Source of the DNA: Chitinophagaceae bacterium
Lineage (GTDB): Bacteria; Bacteroidota; Bacteroidia; Chitinophagales; Chitinophagaceae
Assembly: GCA_016720775.1 (NCBI GenBank)
Contig: JADKJX010000003.1
Span: 62,001-126,000 of the forward strand
DNA: 64,000 nt
Direction: 5' to 3'
Below, piece by piece: positions 43,034-52,045 of the stretch (the first letter of the stretch is position 1; every line of letters starts with the position of its first letter). The notes under the pieces are model-generated. The model did no database searches. It was given only the letters and a program-made list of their open reading frames with translations, and was not told the DNA's origin. Position numbers and translations under genes: made by a program.

Positions 43034-44434
43034 ATGAAAACAATAACGACCTATAGCCTGTTCATCCTGTTCCTGCTGCTGATGAACAAGGAAGTGCATG
43101 CACAAAAGGTAAATTCATTTTCCGTGCAGCAGGCAGTGGATTATGCCAAACAGAATTCGGTGCAGGTAAAGAATGCACTGCTGGATATACTGATCCAGAA
43201 ACAGGTGAACAGGGAGGTAACCTCCATTGCATTACCGCAGATAAACGGAAGTGCGGGGATCACCCGTAATTTCGATATCCCTATCCAGACACTTCCAAAC
43301 TTTATTTCCCAGGGAACATACGAGGTGCTGGTAAAAGAAGGCGTAAAAGATGGTAATGGCGTGCCTATACAGCGGCTCTCAGATTACGGTACTATACCAT
43401 TCCCACTGGGCAATCCGTGGAATGCCAATGCAGGTGTTACGTTAAGCCAGATCGTTTTTGATGGCCAGGTGTTTATTGCACTAAAGGCACGTAACGGTAC
43501 CATCAGTTTGCAGGAAAGGATTGCAGAGTTTACAGAGGAGAATATCAGGGCGAACGTTTACAAAGTATATTATCAACTGGTGGCGGGAAAGGTTCAGCTA
43601 ACCTTGCTTGATGCCAACATAAGCAGGCTTGAGAAATTAAAACACGATGTACAGATCATGTTTGATAACGGCTTCACCGAGAGGATCGATATCGATAAAC
43701 TCTCTGTACAACTGGCAAACCTGCAGACAGAGAAACTGAAGGCAAACAATATGCTCAGGAACGGGTACTCCGGCTTAAAACTTCTGATGGGTATGCCTAT
43801 CAAGGACAGCCTTGTACTTACTGATACGCTTGATGATAACCAGGTGAAAGAAGGTGTGCTGGAAGCCAGCCAGTTCAAATACAGCGACCGTAAAGATTAC
43901 CAGATAGCAGAAATAACCAATAAACTGAATGGCCTGAATGTAAGAAGGTATAAACTAAGCCAGATACCCACGTTTGCCTTAATTGGTGGTTACAGCAAGC
44001 AGGCTCAGCGTACTGAATTCGACGTGTTTGCCAAAGGAGACTGGTTCACCAGTTCTTATATCGGCCTGCAAATGAAGATCCCCATCTTCAACGGTTTTGC
44101 ATTGCAGGCAAAAAAGCAACAGGCAAGATTGCAGTTGCAGAAAACCCAGAACCAGGCAGAAGCATTAAAGATCAGCATTGACAGGGAAGTGGAAAGTTCG
44201 AAGGACAATTTTGTTTCCGCCATTGCCAGCATGGATTTTCAGAAAAAAAATATGGAACTGGCAGAAAAAGTATATAACCAGACCAAAAAGAAATACGAGA
44301 TCGGTACCGGCTCGGCAACAGAGATCAATACCGCACAGCTTGACCTGAAAACAGCGCAGACCAATTACATCACTGCCCTGTACGATGCCATCATCGCAAA
44401 AATTGATTTTTTAAAAGCAACCGGAAAACTATAA
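43034..44434 (+). CDS. TolC family outer-membrane efflux channel
   Basis: 466 residues from the ATG at 43034 (MKTITTYSLFILFLLLMNKEVHAQ, a signal peptide); an earlier ATG at 43010 overlapping the tetR stop is less likely. Two homologous TolC repeats are present (FSVQQAVDYAKQNSVQVKNA... and the mirrored ...YNQTKKKYEIGTGSATEINTAQLDLKTAQTNY). It forms the outer-membrane exit duct with the HlyD and RND genes that follow. Confidence 0.9.
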   Translation: MKTITTYSLFILFLLLMNKEVHAQKVNSFSVQQAVDYAKQNSVQVKNALLDILIQKQVNREVTSIALPQINGSAGITRNFDIPIQTLPNFISQGTYEVLVKEGVKDGNGVPIQRLSDYGTIPFPLGNPWNANAGVTLSQIVFDGQVFIALKARNGTISLQERIAEFTEENIRANVYKVYYQLVAGKVQLTLLDANISRLEKLKHDVQIMFDNGFTERIDIDKLSVQLANLQTEKLKANNMLRNGYSGLKLLMGMPIKDSLVLTDTLDDNQVKEGVLEASQFKYSDRKDYQIAEITNKLNGLNVRRYKLSQIPTFALIGGYSKQAQRTEFDVFAKGDWFTSSYIGLQMKIPIFNGFALQAKKQQARLQLQKTQNQAEALKISIDREVESSKDNFVSAIASMDFQKKNMELAEKVYNQTKKKYEIGTGSATEINTAQLDLKTAQTNYITALYDAIIAKIDFLKATGKL

Positions 44435-44457
44435 TTAAAACAGACTAACTAAATACG

Positions 44458-45669
44458 ATGAAAAAGATAACACTCATAGCCATTACTGCATCTGCGATGT
44501 TGATCACGGCATCCTGCGGCAACAGTTCAAAAGATGATAAAGCCATTATCAATGATAAGAAGGCGGCCATTGAAAAATTAAAATCCGAAAGTGCAAAGAA
44601 CGAAGCGGAGATAAAAAAACTGCAGACCGAACTGGAAAAGCTCGACAGCAATACTGCCAATGCGGCGAAAATAAAATTAGTCTCTGCCGCAACAGTAACT
44701 ATCCAGGACTTTAAGCACTACATCGACCTGCAGGGCCATGTAGATGCCGATAATATTTCTTACATATCCCCCCGTGGTATGGCAGGACAGGTGAAAGCTG
44801 TTTATGTGATACAGGGACAAAATGTAAGGAAAGGCCAGTTGCTTTTAAAACTGGATGATGCTATTTACCAGCAACAGGTTACAGCTGCCAGGCAACAGCT
44901 TGAAGGAATTAAAACACAGTTAAGTTTTGCAAAGAATATATATCAACGCCAAAAAAATCTTTGGAGTGAGGGTATTGGAACCGAAGTGCAATTGATTTCT
45001 GCAAAGAATAATGTAGAAGCACTCGAGAACCAACTGAAGTCGGCCGGCGAACAGACACAGGTTGCAGTAGAACAATTAAAAACGGCGAACGTATACAGCG
45101 ATGTAAATGGCGTGGCCGATATCGTGAACATACGGGTGGGTGAAACCTTTATGGGAATGACGCAGGCTGGTCCGCAGATAAAAATTGTAAACACCAGCAC
45201 GTTGAAAGTAGTGACCAGTGTTCCTGAAAATTACCTTACCCGCTTACATAAAGGATCTGTTGTTGAGATCACCATACCGGATGCAAATAAGAAAGTTACC
45301 TCAAGTCTTTCCGTGGTTAGCCAGGCGATTGACCTTACACAAAGAGGATTTGTTGCCGAAGCAAAAATTCCCGCTGATCCTGCTTTAAAACCAAATCAAA
45401 CAGCCATCCTGCACATACTGGATTACTCGGCGCCGGGTGCGGTTGTAATACCGGTAAATATTGTGCAAAGTGACGAGACCGGTAAATACGTTTACCTGCT
45501 TACAAAAGGAAGTGATGGTAAAACCGTGGTTAAAAAACAAACAGTATCTATTGGCGAAGTTTACGGCGATAACGTAGAGATAAAAGCCGGGCTGAAAGGC
45601 GGAGAACAATTGATTACCGAAGGATACCAGGCCCTGTATGAAGGACAGGTTGTAAGTGTTGTAAAATAA
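44458..45669 (+). CDS. RND efflux periplasmic adaptor lipoprotein
   Basis: A 403-residue membrane-fusion protein. It is a lipoprotein (lipobox MLITASC, Cys19). Next comes a Lys/Glu-rich coiled segment (about 28-66), unusual in length for such adaptors. The two lipoyl halves are YISPRGMAGQVKAVYVIQGQNVRKGQLLLKLDD and VYSDVNGVADIVNIRVGETF, flanking a helical hairpin, followed by the beta-barrel and membrane-proximal domains. It connects the TolC and RND proteins encoded on either side. Confidence 0.92.
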   Translation: MKKITLIAITASAMLITASCGNSSKDDKAIINDKKAAIEKLKSESAKNEAEIKKLQTELEKLDSNTANAAKIKLVSAATVTIQDFKHYIDLQGHVDADNISYISPRGMAGQVKAVYVIQGQNVRKGQLLLKLDDAIYQQQVTAARQQLEGIKTQLSFAKNIYQRQKNLWSEGIGTEVQLISAKNNVEALENQLKSAGEQTQVAVEQLKTANVYSDVNGVADIVNIRVGETFMGMTQAGPQIKIVNTSTLKVVTSVPENYLTRLHKGSVVEITIPDANKKVTSSLSVVSQAIDLTQRGFVAEAKIPADPALKPNQTAILHILDYSAPGAVVIPVNIVQSDETGKYVYLLTKGSDGKTVVKKQTVSIGEVYGDNVEIKAGLKGGEQLITEGYQALYEGQVVSVVK

Positions 45670-45721
45670 GCCCCCCTAAATCTCCTTCGCCAGCTAGCGG
45701 AGTGAATTGAAGGAGTAAAAT
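45670..45721. repeat. palindromic repeat family, copy 3
   Basis: GCCCCCCTAAATCTCCTTCG... and a trailing GGAGTAAAATT, sharing the ends of the riboswitch copy. It follows the adaptor stop codon directly. Confidence 0.7.
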
Positions 45722-45797
45722 TATTTATAGCACTTTTCTTATAGTGAATTGCAAATCTTAAAATGAAAAAAAGAATTTCAATTAATCAGGGTCTTTG

Positions 45798-45840
45798 AAG
45801 TCCCCTCCTTTGGAGGGGATTTAAGGGAGGCTTCAAAATT
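45798..45840. repeat. palindromic repeat family, copy 4 (reverse orientation)
   Basis: TCCCCTCCTTTGGAGGGGA plus TTTAAGGGAGGCTTC, the reverse complement of the layout GAAGCCTCCCTTAAATCCCC. It sits just before the RND start at 45846, so copies 3 and 4 face each other in a 176-base spacer inside the operon. Confidence 0.75.
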
Positions 45841-45845
45841 ATTTT

Positions 45846-48800
45846 ATGAATAATATCATTGAAGGAATAACGAAGAAATTTAAACAGTTTAAACCAACAA
45901 GCTGGTCTGTTGATAATAAAACGGCTGTATACATCATTGCCATTATCATATCCATCTACGGGCTGTATAAATTCAATACCATGCCCAAAGAACAGTTTCC
46001 TGACATTGTGGTGCCCACCATTTCTGTTGTAACCGTGCATGTAGGCAACTCGCCGAAGGATATCGAGAACCTGGTGACAAGACCCATCGAAAAACAATTG
46101 AAGGGCATCAGTGGCGCCAAGGTCATTAAAATACAGAGTACTTCTCAAACCGATTACAGTTTGATCGTAATTGAGTTTGACACCGACGTAAAAACAGAGG
46201 TCGCCAAACAAAAAGTGAAGGATGCGATTGACAAGGCGAAGAGCGATCTGCCTACTGATCTTACCCAGCAACCTAATGTGCAGGAATTTGCTTTTAGTGA
46301 AATGCCCATCATGTTTGTGAATGTAAGCGGCGATTATGATCCCATAAAACTGAAGTACTATGCCGATAAGATGCAGGACAAATTTGAAGAACTTACCGAA
46401 GTAACCCGTGCAGAGATCGTAGGTGCGCCGGAAAGAGAGATACAGGTAAATGTGGATCCTTACAAAATGAGCCTGGCCCGTGTAAGTTTTATGGATGTGG
46501 AAAATGCCATCAGTCGTGAAAATAAAGATATTACCGGCGGCCTTATTGATGTAGGCAACATGAAGCGTACGCTGCGTGTGAAAGGCCAGTTCTCCAGCGC
46601 CTTAAGCATGCAGGACATCGTGGTACGCAGCAGTGCCCAGGGCGCTTCTGTTTATTTAAAAGACATTGCCGAGATAAAAGATACCATTAAAGAAAAAGAA
46701 AGTTATGCCCGGCTCGACGGTAAAAATGTGGTTACGCTGAATATCGTAAAACGTTCCGGCGAAAATTTAATTAACTGTGCCGATAAGGTAAAAGCTGCTG
46801 TGGCAACAATGCAGGCCAACAATGAATTACCCAAAAATTTAAATGTGGTAATTACCGGTGACCAGAGTAAGCAAACCAAAACCTCGTTCAACGAACTGGT
46901 AAATACCATCATCATCGGTTTTATCCTGGTGCTGGTGATATTGATGTTCTTTATGGGTGTTACCAATGCCTTTTTTGTGGCCTTAAGTGTTCCGCTGAGT
47001 GTGTTTGTGGCATTCATGTTCTTACCCATTGCCGATGGCATCATCGGTACCAGTGTTACACTCAACTTTATTGTATTGTTTGCGCTGCTCTTCGGCTTAG
47101 GTATCATTGTAGATGATGCGATCGTGGTTATTGAAAACACCCACCGTATTTATGCCAATGGGAAAGTACCCATTGTACGAAGTGCCAAAGAAGCCGCCGG
47201 TGAAGTGTTTGTGCCGGTACTTGCCGGTACGGCCACTACGCTGGCACCGTTCTTCCCGTTATTATTCTGGAAGGGGTTGATCGGTAAGTTCATGATCTAC
47301 TTACCTACGATGTTGATCTTAACATTGGCAGCATCATTGATCGTGGCATTTATTTTTAACCCGGTATTTGCGGTGAGTTTTATGAAACCGGAGGGACACG
47401 AGTTTGATAAACCGAAGAAAGAAATATTCCGCAAGTGGTGGTTCTGGGGAATGATCATAATGGGGGTATTGCTGAACCTGATGGGTTTTGCTGCAGGCAG
47501 CCAGATCGGAAAATTAGGTGTTGACATTGCAGAAGCCACTGCCAGGAAATTCAGCCTTCACGGTTTTGGAAACTTCCTGCTCATCATGGCCGGCCTGGTA
47601 TTGCTTAACCAGTATTTTTTAAAAGGTGTCATCTATCGTTTCCAGCACGGGGCACTGCCCAAACTAATGACACGCTACGAAAAACTGCTGCGCTGGGTAC
47701 TCAAAGGATGGCGCCCGGTGTGGATGTTTGCATCATTGTTCGGTGTTTTTGCAGTTTCAATCGCCCTGTTAATGCTTAGTGTAAAAACGGGAAGGACCAA
47801 ATCAACTTTCTTTCCAAGCGGTGATCCCAATTTTATTTATGTGTACCTGAAATTACCTGTAGGAACGGCTGCGAAATATACCGACAGCATTACGCATGTG
47901 CTGGAAGACCGGGTTGAAAAAGTTTTGGAAAATGAATTGCCTGCTAAAGGCGGTATTGTGGAAAGTATCATTACCAATGTTGCCGTTAGTGCCAACAATC
48001 CACGTGATAATAACCGAAGTACTCAATCTAACCTGGGAAGGATACAGGTAAGTTTTGTGGAGTATGAAAAACGGCACGGTAAAAAAACAAGGCCGTTCAT
48101 GGATGAGATACGGGAAAAAACAAAAGGCATTCCCGGAACCAGTATAGAAATAGCACAGGAAGATGGCGGGCCTCCAACAGATCCCCCGGTTAATATAGAA
48201 GTAAGCGGCGATAACTTTGAAAGCATTGCAAAAGTAGCTACGCAGTTGTTTAATTATCTAGACACCAACCAGGTGGCCGGCGTGGAGAACCTGCAGTCGA
48301 ATGTAGATCTCACCAATCCTGAAATAACAGTAAATGTAGACAGGGAAAAAGCCATGATGGAAGGACTTTCTACCGGGCAGATCGGTATGGAAATCCGAAC
48401 CGCTGTTTTTGGTAAAGAAGTAAGTAAGCTGAAAGACGGCGAGGATGAATATAAAATTCAGTTGCGTACCAGCGACCTGATACGCAATAACGTGACCGAC
48501 CTGATGAACATGCGCATTACATTCATGGATATGAACACCATGCGGGTGAAATCCATTCCGCTGAGTGCGGTGGCAAAAGTTGATTACACCACCACAGCCG
48601 GTGGAATCAAACGTAAAAATGTAAAACGTACCATCCAATTGCAAAGTAATGTACTTGATCCGACCATGGTGGGCCCGGTGAATGCGGAACTTCAGATAAA
48701 GATCGACGACTTTAAGGCAAAAAATAAAATACCGTCGGATGTGAGTATAAAACTGAGCGGTCAAAGTGAGCAGGAAAAAGAAACGCAGGCATTTTTAGGA

Positions 48801-49484
48801 ATGGCTATGTTGATCGCCATCGGTATAATTTTTATGATACTCGTGTTGCAGTTCAACAGCCTGAGTAAACCGTTCATTGTAATTACAGAGATATTCTTTT
48901 CCATCATTGGGGTGTTGCTGGGTTATGCCTTTACCGGGATGACCATTGCCACCATCATGCTCGGTGTTGGTGTGGTTGGACTGGCCGGTATTGTAATTAA
49001 GAATGGTATCCTCTTAATTGAGTTTACCGATGAATTACGTGGCCGTGGTATCAAGACAAGAGAAGCAGCCATACAGGCGGGAAAGATCCGTATCATCCCG
49101 GTATTGCTTACAGCAGTAGCAACGATACTTGGTTTGCTGCCACTGGCCGTCGGCTTCAATATTGATTTTATCTCTTTGTTCCAGCACTTTAATCCCAAGA
49201 TATTTTTTGGAGGAGATAGTGTGGTGTTCTGGGGTCCGTTAAGCTGGACGATCATATTCGGATTGATATTCGCCTTCTTCCTTACGCTGATCATGGTACC
49301 GAGTATGTACCTCATATCGGAACGCTTACGCCGCCCGATGGATAAATTCTATGGCGGTAAATGGGTGGCCATCTTCGGTTTCCTTGGGCCGTTCTTCTTC
49401 CTGTTTGTCGGCATTATGTACCTCGTGAGAAGAATACAGGGCAAAAAAGTATGGAGCGGCAAGTTGAAAGAAATTAAGTCCTAG
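45846..49484 (+). CDS. RND family efflux transporter (HAE1/AcrB type)
   Basis: A 1212-residue inner-membrane pump, longer than the usual 1,040. It has 12 transmembrane helices in the RND pattern with two large periplasmic loops: motif A region MPKEQFPDIVVPTISV near residue 45, GLGIIVDDAIVVIENTHR (about residue 417, with the proton-relay Asp pair DD) and GVVGLAGIVIKNGILLIEF in the second half. The extra length comes from an inserted membrane-associated segment between about 500 and 620 and a C-terminal extension. It exports drugs, dyes or metals using the proton gradient. The substrate is not predictable here. The operon order tetR-tolC-hlyD-RND is typical. Confidence 0.93.
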   Translation: MNNIIEGITKKFKQFKPTSWSVDNKTAVYIIAIIISIYGLYKFNTMPKEQFPDIVVPTISVVTVHVGNSPKDIENLVTRPIEKQLKGISGAKVIKIQSTSQTDYSLIVIEFDTDVKTEVAKQKVKDAIDKAKSDLPTDLTQQPNVQEFAFSEMPIMFVNVSGDYDPIKLKYYADKMQDKFEELTEVTRAEIVGAPEREIQVNVDPYKMSLARVSFMDVENAISRENKDITGGLIDVGNMKRTLRVKGQFSSALSMQDIVVRSSAQGASVYLKDIAEIKDTIKEKESYARLDGKNVVTLNIVKRSGENLINCADKVKAAVATMQANNELPKNLNVVITGDQSKQTKTSFNELVNTIIIGFILVLVILMFFMGVTNAFFVALSVPLSVFVAFMFLPIADGIIGTSVTLNFIVLFALLFGLGIIVDDAIVVIENTHRIYANGKVPIVRSAKEAAGEVFVPVLAGTATTLAPFFPLLFWKGLIGKFMIYLPTMLILTLAASLIVAFIFNPVFAVSFMKPEGHEFDKPKKEIFRKWWFWGMIIMGVLLNLMGFAAGSQIGKLGVDIAEATARKFSLHGFGNFLLIMAGLVLLNQYFLKGVIYRFQHGALPKLMTRYEKLLRWVLKGWRPVWMFASLFGVFAVSIALLMLSVKTGRTKSTFFPSGDPNFIYVYLKLPVGTAAKYTDSITHVLEDRVEKVLENELPAKGGIVESIITNVAVSANNPRDNNRSTQSNLGRIQVSFVEYEKRHGKKTRPFMDEIREKTKGIPGTSIEIAQEDGGPPTDPPVNIEVSGDNFESIAKVATQLFNYLDTNQVAGVENLQSNVDLTNPEITVNVDREKAMMEGLSTGQIGMEIRTAVFGKEVSKLKDGEDEYKIQLRTSDLIRNNVTDLMNMRITFMDMNTMRVKSIPLSAVAKVDYTTTAGGIKRKNVKRTIQLQSNVLDPTMVGPVNAELQIKIDDFKAKNKIPSDVSIKLSGQSEQEKETQAFLGMAMLIAIGIIFMILVLQFNSLSKPFIVITEIFFSIIGVLLGYAFTGMTIATIMLGVGVVGLAGIVIKNGILLIEFTDELRGRGIKTREAAIQAGKIRIIPVLLTAVATILGLLPLAVGFNIDFISLFQHFNPKIFFGGDSVVFWGPLSWTIIFGLIFAFFLTLIMVPSMYLISERLRRPMDKFYGGKWVAIFGFLGPFFFLFVGIMYLVRRIQGKKVWSGKLKEIKS

Positions 49485-49512
49485 AAAAACAATTTGGTTT
49501 TTAAAAAGCAAC

Positions 49513-49545
49513 GGCAAGGTCTTCAGACTTTGCCATTATTTTTTC
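49513..49545 (+). terminator. terminator of the efflux operon
   Basis: GGCAAGGTC-TTCA-GACTTTGCC (one G-T pair), followed by ATTATTTTTT, 28 bases after the RND stop. Confidence 0.82.
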
Positions 49546-49630
49546 CATTCATCATAATTTTAAGAATCAATAAACTTCAGACCATATAACTTTACAAAAG
49601 CAGGTAATAAATTTTCTATAATCGCTCCGG

Positions 49631-49670
49631 TAACCCTCCCCCTTGGGGGAGCAGGAGGGGGCTAAAAATT
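49631..49670. repeat. palindromic repeat family, copy 5 (reverse orientation)
   Basis: TAACCCTCCCCCTTGGGGGA followed by GCAGGAGGGGGCTAAAAATT. The hairpin CTCCCCC/GGGGGAG lies immediately before the AIM24-like gene. Confidence 0.75.
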
Positions 49671-49675
49671 AAGCC

Positions 49676-50464
49676 ATGATATCAAATCACGAGATTGATT
49701 ACAAAATTTACGGGGAAGAACTCCAGTTTGTGGAAATAGAACTGGATCCCAATGAAACAGCCATTGCCGAAAGCGGCGCCTTTATGATGATGGATAACGG
49801 CATCCAGATGAATACCATCTTTGGAGACGGAAGCCAGCAACAGGATAACAGCATCCTGGGTAAATTATTCAGTGCCGGAAAAAGATTGCTGGTAGGAGAG
49901 AGTTTATTCATGACCGCCTTCACCAACGTAGGGCAGGGGAAGAAGAAGGTAAGTTTTGCTGCACCCTATACCGGTAAGATCATTGTCTTTGACCTGCAAC
50001 AACTCGGTGGAAAGATCATCGCTCAAAAAGATGCTTTTCTCTGTGCAGCCAAAGGCGTAAGCATTGGTATTGAATTTCAAAAAAGACTGGGTACGGGAAT
50101 CTTTGGCGGCGAAGGATTCATTATGGAAAAAATCGAAGGCGATGGTTTGGCATTTGCCCATGCCGGCGGTTATGTGGTGGAAAAAGAATTGCAGGCAGGG
50201 GAACTTTTAAAAGTAGACACCGGTTGCGTGGTTGCTTATACCGCCGGTATTGACTTCGACATCGAATTTGTACGGGGTATCAAAAACTGGATGTTCGGAG
50301 GCGAAGGATTATTCTTTGCCATACTGAGAGGTCCGGGTAAAGTTTGGTTACAATCCCTGCCCATCAGCCGGTTAGCAGGAAGGTTACAACAATATACTTA
50401 CCATCGTAAGGAAGAAGGAAGTATTTTAGGCGGGTTGGGTAACCTGCTTGATGGCAGAGAATAA
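49676..50464 (+). CDS. AIM24/TIGR00266 family protein
   Basis: A 262-residue protein. The family pattern is clear: EIDYKIYGEELQFVEIELDPNETAIAESGAFMMMD at the start, several glycine-containing beta turns (YTGKIIVFDLQQLGG, GGEGFIMEKIEGDGLAFAHAGG) and DTGCVVAYTAGIDFDIEF. TIGR00266/AIM24 proteins are cytosolic beta-barrel-like proteins. The function is unknown; a tryptophan RNA-binding attenuator-like fold has been described for the family. It is a single gene, with a terminator following at 50487. Confidence 0.9.
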   Translation: MISNHEIDYKIYGEELQFVEIELDPNETAIAESGAFMMMDNGIQMNTIFGDGSQQQDNSILGKLFSAGKRLLVGESLFMTAFTNVGQGKKKVSFAAPYTGKIIVFDLQQLGGKIIAQKDAFLCAAKGVSIGIEFQKRLGTGIFGGEGFIMEKIEGDGLAFAHAGGYVVEKELQAGELLKVDTGCVVAYTAGIDFDIEFVRGIKNWMFGGEGLFFAILRGPGKVWLQSLPISRLAGRLQQYTYHRKEEGSILGGLGNLLDGRE

Positions 50465-50486
50465 AAAAATAAGGTGATATATAAAA

Positions 50487-50515
50487 ATGGGCTTTAAAAC
50501 TAAAGCCCATTTTTT
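50487..50515. terminator. terminator between the AIM24-like gene and the convergent gene
   Basis: Perfect arms ATGGGCTTTA / TAAAGCCCAT around an AAAC loop, followed by T6. A-rich sequence on the other side allows use from the minus strand as well. Confidence 0.85.
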
Positions 50516-50540
50516 ATGAAGTATGTTTTATAAGACCGAT

Positions 50541-51395
50541 CTATCCTCTCTTTCCCCTCACTTTGGTACGGGTAACTTTTACCTTACCACCTCTCGGGCC
50601 TGTTACGGTTGTTCTTGTACGGGTAACACGGTAATTTCTTACGGCTCCTGCATGACGTGTGCGTACGATCACAGAACCTGTCCGGAAAGGAGTATAAACC
50701 CTGTGCGCAGCAATCACCCGGTGTGTACGTACTACCCGGCAGAAAGGATGATACCTGAATGCCAGGGGATGAAATACCCGCCATGCCATCGGGTGCCAGG
50801 GACGCCACCAGGTTGGATAAAGTTTCCAGCGCCAGGGGGAAATCCAGGGCACATATACCGGCCTGTAAACAAAACGAACACAGGGCCACATCCATACATT
50901 TACAACCATGGCAGAATTATCATAGTTGAAACTGGGGCCATTCTTTGACGGGCTTTCTTCATCATCATTGCTGCCATCAGACGCTTCTACGATCATCTGC
51001 TCACCATAGATATCTTCGTCACCAACAATTTGCAGTACCGCAGATTCGCTTCCGTTCTTCTCCAGTTCAATAACGGCTATATCCTGGTTCTCTGATTCTG
51101 AAACGGCCACCTGAAGTACAAAGGCATGCACGTCTTTATCTGATTTATCGATCACCCTTACATAATCGGTTTGCCCGTCACCATTCAGATCAAGGTTGTT
51201 GACATTGTTGGATTCTGTGTTGATCATTTTTTCAAACTCTTCGGGCGAGCCGGCTTTCTTAAACATTTCAATGGCGCCCTGTAAACTGAAATCATCTCCG
51301 GGCAACCCGGTTGAATCGGCTTCCTGTGCACGGGCAATGCCCACATTCAGCAGGCAACCGGTAAGGAAGCAAAACAGAATTGGTAATTTTTTCAT
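50541..51395 (-). CDS. secreted Trp/Arg-rich protein, unknown function
   Basis: A 284-residue protein with a signal peptide (residues 1-23). An acidic N-terminal half includes DLNGDGQTDYVRVI, an EF-hand-like or dockerin-like calcium loop (inference). A short region then contains many tryptophans (VVNVWMWPCVRFVYRPVYVP, PWRWKLYPTWWRPWHPMAW), and the tail is strongly basic (RTRTTVTGPRGGKVKVTRTK). I have seen similar architectures in Bacteroidota without function. It is divergent from the arsenic operon. Confidence 0.7.
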   Translation of the reverse strand: MKKLPILFCFLTGCLLNVGIARAQEADSTGLPGDDFSLQGAIEMFKKAGSPEEFEKMINTESNNVNNLDLNGDGQTDYVRVIDKSDKDVHAFVLQVAVSESENQDIAVIELEKNGSESAVLQIVGDEDIYGEQMIVEASDGSNDDEESPSKNGPSFNYDNSAMVVNVWMWPCVRFVYRPVYVPWISPWRWKLYPTWWRPWHPMAWRVFHPLAFRYHPFCRVVRTHRVIAAHRVYTPFRTGSVIVRTRHAGAVRNYRVTRTRTTVTGPRGGKVKVTRTKVRGKRG

Positions 51396-51428
51396 TGTTT
51401 ATAATTTAAAGATGAGGGGTTGATTAAA

Positions 51429-51468
51429 GCGCTTTTGATTCTTCTTTGTTAAGAAAGTTTAAAAGCGC
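51429..51468. repeat. imperfect hairpin upstream of arsR
   Basis: GCGCTTTT (51429-51436) and AAAAGCGC (51461-51468) are perfectly complementary, with an inner CTT/AAG pairing in the 24-base loop. It lies in the 257-base divergent gap. The role is unknown. Confidence 0.4.
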
Positions 51469-51602
51469 CGGACATTAATTTAAGAAATTTTCCGGGAAGC
51501 ATAGCTTGGCATTGCCCCTTTTTAACCAGGATATATAACCGGGCAGGGATCTGACTATCAGAGGGGTAGCTGTAAAGTAGTTGACTTTTTTTGTAGAAAA
51601 AA

Positions 51603-51640
51603 TTTGGCGGTCTCATCTCTTTAATCGTATATTTGCGATA
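51603..51640 (+). promoter_or_regulatory. arsR promoter with overlapping ArsR operator
   Basis: TTTG (51603-51606), a 21-base spacer, then TATATTTG (51628-51635): an exact Bacteroidota promoter. The dyad ATCG-N8-CGAT (51624-51639) encloses the -7 box, as expected for an ArsR-family operator (ATCG/CGAT-type half-sites). The GTG start of arsR is at 51653. Confidence 0.72.
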
Positions 51641-51652
51641 TAAAATTAAAAA

Positions 51653-51988
51653 GTGGCTATTCATAAAAAAGAAGAATTCGCTCAGAAAGAACAGGACCTG
51701 GCGGCTTTTGCAAAAGCATTGGCTCACCCGGCACGTATCGCTATACTTAAACTGCTGGCACAGCGTAATGAATGTATCTGCGGCGAGATCGTTGATGTGT
51801 TACCGCTTTCTCAGTCTACCGTAAGTCAGCATTTAAAAGAATTGAAGAATGCCGGGCTGATTAGTGGAAATGTGGATGGCCCACGCAGTTGCTACTGTAT
51901 TAACTGGAAGGCGTTTGACAAGTTCATGGGTGAATTCAGTTTCTTGTTTAATAAAATGAAAGTACAAAACGAAAAAGCCTGCTGCTGA
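51653..51988 (+). CDS. arsR: ArsR family transcriptional repressor
   Basis: 111 residues starting at the GTG at 51653 (MAIHKKEEF). Winged helix with LAHPARIAILKLLAQRNECICGEIVDVLPLSQSTVSQHLKELKNAGLI. The ECICGEI (Cys42 and Cys44) matches the ELCVCDL metal-binding helix of ArsR, and the tail ends in Cys-Cys. It should bind arsenite or antimonite and release the arsenic operon. It is followed after 57 bases by arsM; the gap contains a palindromic repeat copy. Confidence 0.9.
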   Translation: MAIHKKEEFAQKEQDLAAFAKALAHPARIAILKLLAQRNECICGEIVDVLPLSQSTVSQHLKELKNAGLISGNVDGPRSCYCINWKAFDKFMGEFSFLFNKMKVQNEKACC

Positions 51989-52000
51989 AAATAATTAATA

Positions 52001-52036
52001 ATCTCCTCATCACCCCTTCAGGGGATGGGGGCAAAA
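52001..52036. repeat. palindromic repeat family, copy 6 (reverse orientation)
   Basis: The hairpin CACCCCTTCAGGGGATGGGGG, closely like the family core, between arsR and arsM. It contains an in-frame ATG at 52025 that could be mistaken for the arsM start. Confidence 0.65.
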
Positions 52037-52045
52037 ACAAAAAAT

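Noticed and set aside
52025..52045. ATG at 52025 as the arsM start
   Set aside because: This ATG belongs to the palindromic repeat copy 6; the family-like sequence begins at 52046.
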